DNA of 26,773 nucleotides from an uncultured Lachnospiraceae bacterium (GTDB lineage Bacteria > Bacillota > Clostridia > Lachnospirales > Lachnospiraceae), in contig CAJUJG010000050.1 in the NCBI GenBank assembly GCA_910586715.1, forward strand, positions 1 to 26,773. Direction: 5' to 3'. Every line of letters begins with the position of its first letter. The stretch's first letter is position 1. A program made the translations under genes and the position numbers. This document shows positions 1-6,470 of the stretch, one piece after another. The notes under the pieces were generated by a model. It was not told the origin of the DNA, made no database searches, and saw only the letters and a program-made list of their open reading frames with translations.

Positions 1-52
1 TAAAAAACAGTATAAGGGAAATGTTTAAACTGTATTAATCAGCGTTTCCCTA
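1..52 (+). other. Probable leader-proximal flank of the CRISPR array
   Basis: AT-rich sequence directly before the first repeat. No earlier repeat is found where one would sit (ending near base 17), so the array starts at 53 and this should be the inner end of the leader. It holds an inverted repeat (arms 15-23 and 43-51, AGGGAAATG against CGTTTCCCT, one wobble pair) enclosing the 8-base palindrome GTTTAAAC at 23-30. Only part of the leader is in the window, so promoter elements cannot be judged. Confidence 0.5.
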
Positions 53-995
53 GATTAGTAGAAACATGGGATGTATTGAAATATATGTGCCGAAAGGACA
101 ATGTAACAGTCGTTCAGCGATTAATAGAAACATGGGATGTATTGAAATGTTGATGGGCTTAGAACTTCCATTACAAAACGTGGGATTAATAGAAACATGG
201 GATGTATTGAAATGTTGAAGAAGATTCCCCATGATCATCCGTTTCAGTTGATTAATAGAAACATGGGATGTATTGAAATGGTCGTATTCTTTCATCGTGT
301 TATATGACAGAAAAGATTAATAGAAACATGGGATGTATTGAAATTAATTTTTACCTACACGGCGTTAGCCGTCCTTTCTTGATTAATAGAAACATGGGAT
401 GTATTGAAATATCATTACGACGGTACCACGTTTTATTTCGCGGTAGGATTAATAGAAACATGGGATGTATTGAAATAGGCTTGAAAAACTTGATAAGTTA
501 GAAAATGATGTGATTAATAGAAACATGGGATGTATTGAAATTTGTTTGCTAACGACTGATGCCCTATCCTGTCATCTGATTAATAGAAACATGGGATGTA
601 TTGAAATAAAGAGAAAGAAAAGTAGATTTTTAGAGAATTTTGATTAATAGAAACATGGGATGTATTGAAATGTTAGAGGCTACAAATATACCACAAATGG
701 ATTTTGATTAATAGAAACATGGGATGTATTGAAATGTTAATGCCTTTACAGCCTCGGTAAAAATCATGATTAATAGAACCCTGTGATGTATTGAAATACG
801 GTCATAGCTTCTAATTTTTTAATCTTTTCCGCTAGATTAATAGAACCCTGTGATGTATTGAAATCTGTCAGAACATAAAATATGGACGGCTATTTTGTTG
901 ATTAACAGAAACATAGGATGTATTAAAACGCATGTACGATTATTTCCGTATTATGCCGTTTTAGAGATTAATAGAAACAAGGAATCTATAAAAGC
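53..995 (+). CRISPR. CRISPR array, 15 repeats of 30 bp with 14 spacers
   Basis: The repeat starts GATTAATAGAAAC and ends ATGTATTGAAAT. Copies start at 53, 119, 184, 250, 315, 381, 447, 512, 578, 642, 706, 768, 835, 900 and 966. Spacers are 32-37 bp, mostly 35-36. Copies 2-11 are identical; copy 1 has one change (G at 58). Copies 12 and 13 share three substitutions (AACCCTGTG for AACATGGG). Copies 14 and 15 are progressively degenerate. Decay on the right and the 3' ATTGAAAT tag, which resembles the 8-nt crRNA handle of type I-B/III clostridial repeats, both put the leader on the left and transcription on the + strand. No cas gene is visible, so the subtype (I-B likely) is an inference. Open reading frames inside the array are artefacts of the repeat. 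Confidence 0.98.
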
Positions 996-1010
996 TACGA
1001 AATAACCATT

Positions 1011-1035
1011 TTATCGTAATATGGAATAACGATAA
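1011..1035 (+). promoter_or_regulatory. Inverted repeat upstream of glpK, possible operator
   Basis: Arms TTATCGT (1011-1017) and ACGATAA (1029-1035) are perfect complements around an 11-base centre, about 60 bp before glpK. The site lies in the last decayed spacer and repeat of the array. I could not assign a convincing -35/-10 pair for glpK nearby. An operator role is a guess. Confidence 0.25.
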
Positions 1036-1078
1036 ATAGAACATAAAACTAATTTAATAAAAATGCATAAATTGAAAT
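1031..1078 (+). repeat. Decayed CRISPR repeat remnant before glpK
   Basis: One spacer length (35 bp) after the last recognisable repeat lies GATAAATAGAACAT (1031-1044), close to the 5' half of the repeat. ATTGAAAT, the repeat's 3' end, occurs at 1071-1078, further away than expected. This suggests a sixteenth, oldest repeat split or stretched by an insertion of about 18 bp. The remnant ends only 16 bp before the glpK start codon. Confidence 0.45.
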
Positions 1079-1094
1079 AAAAAGGAGACAAACC

Positions 1095-2594
1095 ATGACA
1101 AAGTACATTATGGCACTGGACGCAGGAACGACCAGCAACCGCTGCATCCTATTCAACGAAAAAGGCGAAATCCGCAGCATGGCGCAACGGGAATTCACAC
1201 AATATTTCCCGCAGCCGGGATGGGTAGAGCATGATGCCGACGAAATTTGGGCAAGCCAGCTTGGCGTCGCAGTGGAGGCGATGAACATGATTGGCACAAC
1301 CGCAAAGGACATCGCTGCAATCGGCATTACCAATCAGCGCGAAACCGCCATCGTATGGGACAGGCACACTGGTGTTCCCGTTCACCATGCTATTGTATGG
1401 CAGTGCAGACGAACCTCCAAGATATGTGATGCCCTCAAAGAAAAAGGACTGACTGAAACATTCAAGCAAAAAACAGGACTTGTCATCGACGCATACTTTT
1501 CGGCGACAAAAGTTAAATGGATACTCGACAACGTACCCGGTGCAAGGCAAAAAGCCGAAAACGGCGACCTGCTGTTTGGGACAGTCGAAACATGGCTGAT
1601 TTGGAAACTTACAAAAGGCGCAGTCCACGTCACGGACTACTCCAACGCATCCCGCACCATGCTCTTTAACATCAACACATTAGAGTGGGATGACGAAATC
1701 CTTGCCGAGCTGAATATTCCAAAGTGTATGCTCCCTGCGGTAAGACCATCGAGCTGTGTTTACGGGGAGGCGGACCCGTCATTCCTTGGCGGCGCAATTC
1801 CGATTGCAGGCGCAGCGGGCGACCAGCAGGCGGCGCTGTTTGGGCAGACCTGTTTTACTGCGGGAGAGGCAAAAAATACATATGGAACCGGTTGTTTCCT
1901 GTTAATGAATACAGGCGAAAAACCAGTGTTTTCCGATAACGGCTTGGTGACGACGATTGCGTGGGAGATTGACGGAACGGTCAACTATGCGTTGGAAGGC
2001 TCGATTTTTGTTGCAGGCGCGGTGATACAATGGCTGCGTGACGAGCTGCGCATTATTGATTCGGCAGCGGATTCGGAGTACATGGCAAAGAAAGTTGCGG
2101 ATACCAACGGCTGTTATGTTGTTCCGGCATTTACCGGTCTAGGTGCACCGTACTGGGACCAGTATGCGAGAGGAACGATTGTCGGTATTACGCGCGGCGT
2201 CAACAAGTGCCACATTATCCGTGCGGCATTGGATTCCATTGCATATCAGGTGAATGACGTGCTCGCTGCAATGGAGGCGGATTCAAAAATTAAAATTACA
2301 TCATTAAAGGTAGACGGCGGTGCAAGTGCAAATGGATTTCTAATGCAGACGCAGGCGGACATTGTCGATGTTCCGGTTATCCGTCCGCAATGCGTGGAAA
2401 CAACTGCAATGGGCGCGGCATATCTTGCAGGGCTTGCCGTGGGCTATTGGGCGGATAAAGAAGAGGTCCGCAAAAACTGGGAAACCGATTGCGATTTCAT
2501 TCCTTCCCTGGAAGAAGCAGACAGAGCCGCGAGGATTAAAGGGTGGAAAAAGGCGGTTAAATACGCGTATGGATGGGCAAAAGAGGACGAATGA
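1095..2594 (+). CDS. glpK: Glycerol kinase
   Basis: Phosphorylates glycerol to sn-glycerol 3-phosphate with ATP in the cytoplasm, the entry step of glycerol catabolism. The 499 residues are the normal length of this FGGY-family kinase. Visible signatures are the N-terminal phosphate loop DAGTTSNR (9-16), NQRET (80-84, substrate Arg82 and Glu83), GAAGDQQAALFGQ with catalytic Asp243, NTYGTGCFLL, GLGAPYWD and the C-terminal VDGGASAN and ETTAMGAAYLAGLAVG motifs. The ATG follows AAAAGGAG at good spacing. Many Firmicutes GlpK proteins are activated by HPr-dependent phosphorylation of a His 14 residues before the catalytic Asp (DYHFFG context). Here that place reads DPSFLGG, with Ser229, so PTS activation is probably absent. 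No glpF or glpD is next to it; its promoter must lie in or near the CRISPR trailer. Confidence 0.97.
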   Translation: MTKYIMALDAGTTSNRCILFNEKGEIRSMAQREFTQYFPQPGWVEHDADEIWASQLGVAVEAMNMIGTTAKDIAAIGITNQRETAIVWDRHTGVPVHHAIVWQCRRTSKICDALKEKGLTETFKQKTGLVIDAYFSATKVKWILDNVPGARQKAENGDLLFGTVETWLIWKLTKGAVHVTDYSNASRTMLFNINTLEWDDEILAELNIPKCMLPAVRPSSCVYGEADPSFLGGAIPIAGAAGDQQAALFGQTCFTAGEAKNTYGTGCFLLMNTGEKPVFSDNGLVTTIAWEIDGTVNYALEGSIFVAGAVIQWLRDELRIIDSAADSEYMAKKVADTNGCYVVPAFTGLGAPYWDQYARGTIVGITRGVNKCHIIRAALDSIAYQVNDVLAAMEADSKIKITSLKVDGGASANGFLMQTQADIVDVPVIRPQCVETTAMGAAYLAGLAVGYWADKEEVRKNWETDCDFIPSLEEADRAARIKGWKKAVKYAYGWAKEDE

Positions 2595-2605
2595 AACATA
2601 TATAA

Positions 2606-2785
2606 AAAGGCTGTGACGATAAGGTTGTAGCGAACTGGCATTGGAGGCGCCATAAAGGCTATGCGTTCATTGATGACAGAATGCTTCGGCAGGTCAGGGA
2701 AACGATTTACGGTGTCGAGGTAAAGCGGGCATATAAAGACTCCTGTTACTTAATTGTCCTTGTTTTTTATACCAAATTATGCTAA
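2606..2785 (+). other. Open frame without start codon, possible gene remnant
   Basis: After glpK one frame stays open for 59 codons between stops at 2603-2605 and 2783-2785 and reads like protein (for example HKGYAFIDDRMLRQV and YGVEVKRAYKD). It has no ribosome site or early start codon, and its end overlaps the promoter of the next gene. I do not recognise the family. It may be the eroded end of a lost gene or chance. Confidence 0.2.
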
Positions 2786-2788
2786 AAT
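2760..2788 (+). promoter_or_regulatory. Sigma-A promoter for the chemotaxis receptor gene
   Basis: -35 TTGTTT (2760-2765), 17-bp spacer, -10 TAAAAT (2783-2788) preceded by TGC, an extended -10. It predicts transcription from about 2795 and a leader of about 60 nt to the start codon at 2858. No sigma-D motif (TAAA / GCCGATAT) is seen here, although receptor genes often use one. Confidence 0.6.
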
Positions 2789-2857
2789 TTTAGTGAATAT
2801 TTGTGCTTTTTGTGAAACACAAACGAGAAATAAAAAAGAAAGGACAGGATATTTTGT

Positions 2858-4321
2858 ATGGAACTGGAAATCTTAAAAAATGAGGAAAGGCGAACCAATT
2901 TTGTAATGTTTCTGTTTTATGCGGTCATACCAATCGTTGCCTTTTTGTACGTCTTGCTGTTTAACGGAGGAGCGGCACGGGATAGTATTGCAGTAACGAT
3001 GGTGGCAGCAAATCTTGCGGTGAAAGTATTGGAAAAACCACTTGGAAAGTATGCGAAATACCTTTATGTTTCTATTTTGCCGGTATGCGGCGCAGTGACG
3101 ATTGTATTCGGAACGCCGGCGGCATTTGGAGCAATGGTTGAGGCATACTTTTTAATTTTATTTTTGGCAGTTTCTTATTATGATTTGTCCGTGATAAAAG
3201 TATATACCGTTGTGCTGATCGTGGCAAACGGGGGCGCGCTATTGCTCTTTCCGGCGGCATTTCGGGCAATGTATACGTTTCCGATTTGGATATTTATTTT
3301 GATGGTGTATGTGCTTGCGGTTCTTGCAGCAGCTATGATTATCATGCGGGCGCGCTCTTTGTTTTTTGATGTGGAGAAAAAGGAGCGCGAGGTGGAGACG
3401 CTGTTGGGGAATGTGCGTCAGGCATTTACGGGTATTCAGGAGTCGACAGAGCATATTCATGAATCGCTGAGCGGTTTTAAGCAGAGCACGCAGGATATTG
3501 CGGGTTCTACGGAGGCAATTTCGGGCAGCGCGGCAATGCAGACGGAAGAGGTTAATGGAAGTATTGCGATTTTTAACGCATTAAATGACAAAATTCAGGC
3601 ATCTGAAGAGCAGGTTACGCTCACGATGGACAATATGGACAAGCTCAAGGAAAAAAACGATGAGGGGATTGCTTCGATTTCCGAGCTTTCTGCCAAGTTT
3701 TCTGAGAACATTAAGGCGACCAAGGAAGCAGCGGACGGCGTTGCAACCCTGTCGCAGAAGTCAACGCTGATTGCGGGGATTGTGGAGAGTATTAATCAAA
3801 TTGCAAAGCAGACCAATCTGCTTGCACTGAATGCGGCGATTGAGGCGGCAAGGGCGGGTGAGGCAGGTAAGGGTTTTGCTGTTGTTGCTGATGAAATTAA
3901 CGGATTGTCCTTGGAATCGGCAAATGCGACGAAAGAGATTGACGCAATCCTAAAAGATATTATGTCGACTGTCGAGGAAACCAATCAGATTATGGACAAA
4001 AACGGTGTGATTGTAAAAGAATCTTCTGAGAAGCTTGACGATACCGTGAAAATCTTTGAAACGATGATCCATTCTTCCGACGAAGTGCTGTCTGTTATTG
4101 AGGACTTAAAACAGGAGCTGTTTGGCATTGTCGATATTAAGGACGCGCTGATGAAATCAATGGATACGTTGGAGAATATTTCGGAAAAGGCTGCCGAGAC
4201 GACGACGGAAATCAGCATGGCGACGGAGCAGCAGGTTGTTGGAGTGGAGAATATTTTAAAATCTTTGGAGATTGTGCAGGGAGGAATCGAGCGACTTGCA
4301 CAAGTCCTTAAAACCGAATAA
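2858..4321 (+). CDS. Methyl-accepting chemotaxis protein, multi-TM sensor
   Basis: Membrane chemoreceptor or chemoreceptor-like signalling protein of 487 residues. Residues 18-163 form five or six hydrophobic segments with short connecting loops, so there is no large external ligand domain. A long coiled coil follows with no obvious HAMP domain. The signalling hairpin is at about 309-350: IAKQTNLLALNAAIEAARAG, then GKGFAVVADE, nearly canonical. Just after it the usual EVRxLAExS reads EINGLSLES, losing the conserved Arg and Ala. It should couple to CheA/CheW and the flagellar motor, but none of those genes is in the window; the altered tip leaves coupling efficiency open. Single-gene unit: it has its own promoter at 2760-2788 and a strong terminator 40 bp after the stop. 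The AAAGGACAGGA ribosome site supports the ATG. Confidence 0.93.
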   Translation: MELEILKNEERRTNFVMFLFYAVIPIVAFLYVLLFNGGAARDSIAVTMVAANLAVKVLEKPLGKYAKYLYVSILPVCGAVTIVFGTPAAFGAMVEAYFLILFLAVSYYDLSVIKVYTVVLIVANGGALLLFPAAFRAMYTFPIWIFILMVYVLAVLAAAMIIMRARSLFFDVEKKEREVETLLGNVRQAFTGIQESTEHIHESLSGFKQSTQDIAGSTEAISGSAAMQTEEVNGSIAIFNALNDKIQASEEQVTLTMDNMDKLKEKNDEGIASISELSAKFSENIKATKEAADGVATLSQKSTLIAGIVESINQIAKQTNLLALNAAIEAARAGEAGKGFAVVADEINGLSLESANATKEIDAILKDIMSTVEETNQIMDKNGVIVKESSEKLDDTVKIFETMIHSSDEVLSVIEDLKQELFGIVDIKDALMKSMDTLENISEKAAETTTEISMATEQQVVGVENILKSLEIVQGGIERLAQVLKTE

Positions 4322-4377
4322 AAATCCAAACCGTTGCAATTATGAACCGAATAAAAAATCAAACTGCTACAAATACT
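4312..4377 (+). repeat. 33-bp imperfect tandem duplication at the receptor gene end
   Basis: AACCGAATAAAAA recurs at 4312 and 4345 with similar following sequence (ATCCAAACCGTTGCAA against ATCAAACTGCTACAA). The first copy covers the last codons and stop of the receptor gene. The second supplies the left arm of its terminator, so the terminator stem may have arisen from a duplicated gene end. Confidence 0.6.
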
Positions 4378-4406
4378 GTTCTATAAAGTATTTGCAGCAG
4401 TTTTTT
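4361..4406 (+). terminator. Intrinsic terminator after the chemoreceptor gene
   Basis: A 17-bp stem with a single mismatch (AAACTGCTACAAATACT at 4361-4377, complement at 4387-4403), a 9-nt loop and a run of T to 4406. Confidence 0.88.
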
Positions 4407-4535
4407 ATGCAATTTTTATTGACCGCAGATGCCAGTACAGAGGAAATATGCCGTAATAGAGCTGCATCGGCGGCGCATGGGTAGAGAAAAGAATTTTATC
4501 TGCCTGATTTTGAGGTAGGAGGGAGATTAAATCAT

Positions 4536-5114
4536 ATGAAAAAAGATTACAGCAAGCTTTGGACGTTATTTAAATCCATGTTTGTGTTGAGTGCGTGTAC
4601 ATTTGGCGGCGGTTTTGTGATTGTGTCGCTGATGAAAAAGCGGTATGTGGAGGAGCTGAAATGGCTTGAGGAGGAGGAAATGCTGGATGTGACGGCAATT
4701 ACGCAGTCCGTTCCCGGTCCGCTCCCTGTCAATGCGTCTGTCATTATCGGCTACCGCATGGCGGGAATTGTCGGCTCGCTGGTGGCGATTGGCGGAACAA
4801 TTCTGCCGCCGATGGTGATTATCTCTGTTATCTCTTTATTTTATAATCAGTTCCGTACCAATCCGTACATTGCGACGGCATTGGAAGTCATGCGTGCGGG
4901 TGTCGCTGCGGTGATTTTTGACGTGGTAATTAATTTGGCGGGCAACGTCGTGAAAACGAAGCGCGTGCTTTATATTGCAATGATGATTATTGCGTTTATC
5001 GCAACATATCTTTTGGACGTGAGCGCGATGTTAATTATTTTGGTTTGTCTAGGAATTGGCTTGATTGATTTGGTTGTAACGTTGAAGAAAAATAAGAAAG
5101 GTGAGGCGGTGTAA
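4536..5114 (+). CDS. Short-chain chromate transporter family protein, first half
   Basis: A 192-residue integral membrane protein of the CHR (chromate ion transporter) family, single-domain short form. The family motifs are TFGGGFVIV near residue 25, QSVPGPLPVNASVIIGYRMAG near 55-75, and several hydrophobic helices to the end with a lysine-rich tail. Short-chain members occur as adjacent pairs that together replace the two-domain ChrA, and the next gene is the partner. The family exports chromate or related oxyanions by proton antiport; many members have no proven substrate, so the real cargo is unknown. The start has a TAGGAGGGAG ribosome site. It lies just upstream of and is probably translationally coupled to the second gene. 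Confidence 0.85.
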   Translation: MKKDYSKLWTLFKSMFVLSACTFGGGFVIVSLMKKRYVEELKWLEEEEMLDVTAITQSVPGPLPVNASVIIGYRMAGIVGSLVAIGGTILPPMVIISVISLFYNQFRTNPYIATALEVMRAGVAAVIFDVVINLAGNVVKTKRVLYIAMMIIAFIATYLLDVSAMLIILVCLGIGLIDLVVTLKKNKKGEAV

Positions 5115-5118
5115 GGAA

Positions 5119-5694
5119 ATGCTGTTGATTAAATTGTTTTTTGCGTTTATGCAGGTCGGATTATTCAGTGTGGGCGGAGGATACGCGGCAATTCCGCTGA
5201 TTCAGGAGCAGATTGTAAACATCCACAAGCTGATGACGCTGGAAGAGTTTTCGGATTTGATTACGGTGGCGGAAATGACGCCCGGTCCGATTTCAATTAA
5301 TTCGGCGACGTTTGTGGGAATGCGCATTGCGGGGATTCCGGGGGTACTGCTGTGTACGTTTGGATGTATTATTCCGTCGTTTTGCATTTGCCTGATTTTG
5401 GCGCATTTCTATTATAAATACCGCACAGTGAGCGGCGTGCAGATTGTGCTTGGATCGCTGCGTCCGGCGGTCGTATCGCTGATTGCGTCGGCGGGGGCGT
5501 CGATTTTGATGCTGGGGCTGTTTCAGGCGGAGCTTGGCGATATTGTGTTCAGCAATCTGCGTATTGTGGAGCTCGTGATTTTCGTTGTGGCACTGGTGAT
5601 TTTGCGCAAATATAAGGTGAGTGCGATCGCAATTATTTTGGGAAGCGGCGTTGTAGGAACGATGGTTTATACACTGCTTGGCGCACTGGCATAA
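5119..5694 (+). CDS. Short-chain chromate transporter family protein, second half
   Basis: Partner of the preceding gene; 191 residues with the second-half CHR signature: FSVGGGYAAIPLIQEQIV near the N-terminus, then EMTPGPISINSATFVGMRIAG and about five further helices. The two proteins should insert with opposite topology and form one transporter, as known for paired short CHR proteins. I prefer the ATG at 5119, which gives the usual family N-terminus (LLIKLFF). A GTG at 5101 in the same frame would overlap the upstream gene, and a TTG at 5125 is better spaced from AAGGA, so the exact start is uncertain by a few codons. Oxyanion efflux is a family-level inference. Confidence 0.85.
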   Translation: MLLIKLFFAFMQVGLFSVGGGYAAIPLIQEQIVNIHKLMTLEEFSDLITVAEMTPGPISINSATFVGMRIAGIPGVLLCTFGCIIPSFCICLILAHFYYKYRTVSGVQIVLGSLRPAVVSLIASAGASILMLGLFQAELGDIVFSNLRIVELVIFVVALVILRKYKVSAIAIILGSGVVGTMVYTLLGALA

Positions 5695-5776
5695 TGCATA
5701 AGTTTATCAATTATGAATGAAATTGTGACATATGCAGATACTAAGTTTGAAGTCAACAGGATGGGGGGCATGTAAG

Positions 5777-6208
5777 ATGCAGGATGATACAATTCAATTA
5801 TTAAGAGAATGCAACGCGGGGATTAAAATGGGAGTTTCTTCCCTCGATGAAGTGATGGAGCATGTGCACGACAAAAAACTGCGAGAGCTTCTCGCAAAGT
5901 CCAAGGAAACGCACACGAAGTTTGGCAATATGACACATGCGTATCTGAATGAATTTCATGACGAAGGAAAAGAGCCGGCAATGATGGCAAAAATGATGTC
6001 ATGGGTAAAGACCAATGTAAAACTGGGCGGCGATGACTCTGACGGCACGGTGGCGGATTTAATCACGGACGGTTGCAATATGGGTGTAAAAAGCCTGCAT
6101 AAATATTTGAACCGATATCCCGCGGCAGACGAAAAAATCCAAAAACTTGCCAGAGAGGTGGCCAAAGCCGAGGAGACGCTTGCTGTGGACTTAAGAGCAT
6201 ATCTATAA
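5777..6208 (+). CDS. Small helical protein, probably ferritin-like fold
   Basis: A 143-residue soluble, charged, all-helical protein with no signal peptide. I recognise the pattern from conserved clostridial hypothetical proteins: LLRECNAGIKMGVSSLDEV at the start, SWVKTNVKL in the middle, then DGCNMGVKSLHKYLNRY and LAVDLRAYL at the end. The paired GIKMGV / NMGVKSL helices suggest a two-fold four-helix bundle like the DUF2383/ferritin-like group, but the usual ExxH iron ligands are not obvious, so metal binding is unproven. The ATG at 5777 follows a GGATGGGGGG ribosome site; an upstream in-frame ATG at 5732 lacks one. It is a single gene with a terminator downstream. A stress role is a guess. 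Confidence 0.75.
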   Translation: MQDDTIQLLRECNAGIKMGVSSLDEVMEHVHDKKLRELLAKSKETHTKFGNMTHAYLNEFHDEGKEPAMMAKMMSWVKTNVKLGGDDSDGTVADLITDGCNMGVKSLHKYLNRYPAADEKIQKLAREVAKAEETLAVDLRAYL

Positions 6209-6303
6209 ATAACAGGAGAACGGGCAGTAAAAAATGTATAAGAACAGTGTGTTTTTTGTGCAATATACCTAAAACAAAGTTATGTCAACATAAAAACAAT
6301 CGG

Positions 6304-6346
6304 GAAGTTATATGATATTGTTTCATCATCTAACTTCTTTTTTTTT
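6304..6346 (+). terminator. Intrinsic terminator after the ferritin-like gene
   Basis: A 13-bp stem with one mismatch (GAAGTTATATGAT at 6304-6316 pairing with ATCATCTAACTTC ending at 6337), followed by nine T. Confidence 0.9.
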
Positions 6347-6368
6347 CAATTTTTATTGAATATATTTC

Positions 6369-6397
6369 TTTCAAAAATTGGAAATCTATAGTATAAT
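6369..6397 (+). promoter_or_regulatory. Sigma-A promoter of glycogen phosphorylase
   Basis: -35 TTTCAA (6369-6374), exact 17-bp spacer, consensus -10 TATAAT (6392-6397). The predicted start of transcription near 6404 coincides with an in-frame ATG at 6405. This argues that the true start codon is the later ATG at 6471, which has a ribosome site. Confidence 0.8.
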
Positions 6398-6470
6398 GTA
6401 GGATATGAGACTTGATTTATTGAAATGGTATAAGAAAAAAACAACAAAAGGTGAACGGGGAGGTACAAAA

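Noticed and set aside
50..501. Short reading frames on both strands inside the CRISPR array
   Set aside because: Their peptides are just the translated repeat recurring at every unit; no ribosome sites.
1095..1700. More C-ending codons in the first part of glpK than in neighbouring genes
   Set aside because: Similar C-rich stretches appear in other genes here (for example around 22430-22560), so it is weak evidence of transfer or mosaicism.
4419..4447. TTGACC as -35 for the chromate-transporter pair
   Set aside because: No acceptable -10 at 16-18 bp; the promoter of that pair stays unassigned.
4536..5694. Possibility that the two half-size CHR genes are one gene broken by a frameshift
   Set aside because: Each has its own complete CHR motif set and ribosome site; paired short-chain CHR genes are a known normal arrangement.
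6405..6470. Upstream ATG extending glycogen phosphorylase by 22 residues
   Set aside because: It coincides with the predicted transcription start and lacks a ribosome site; the ATG at 6471 has GGGGAGG and gives the family N-terminus.
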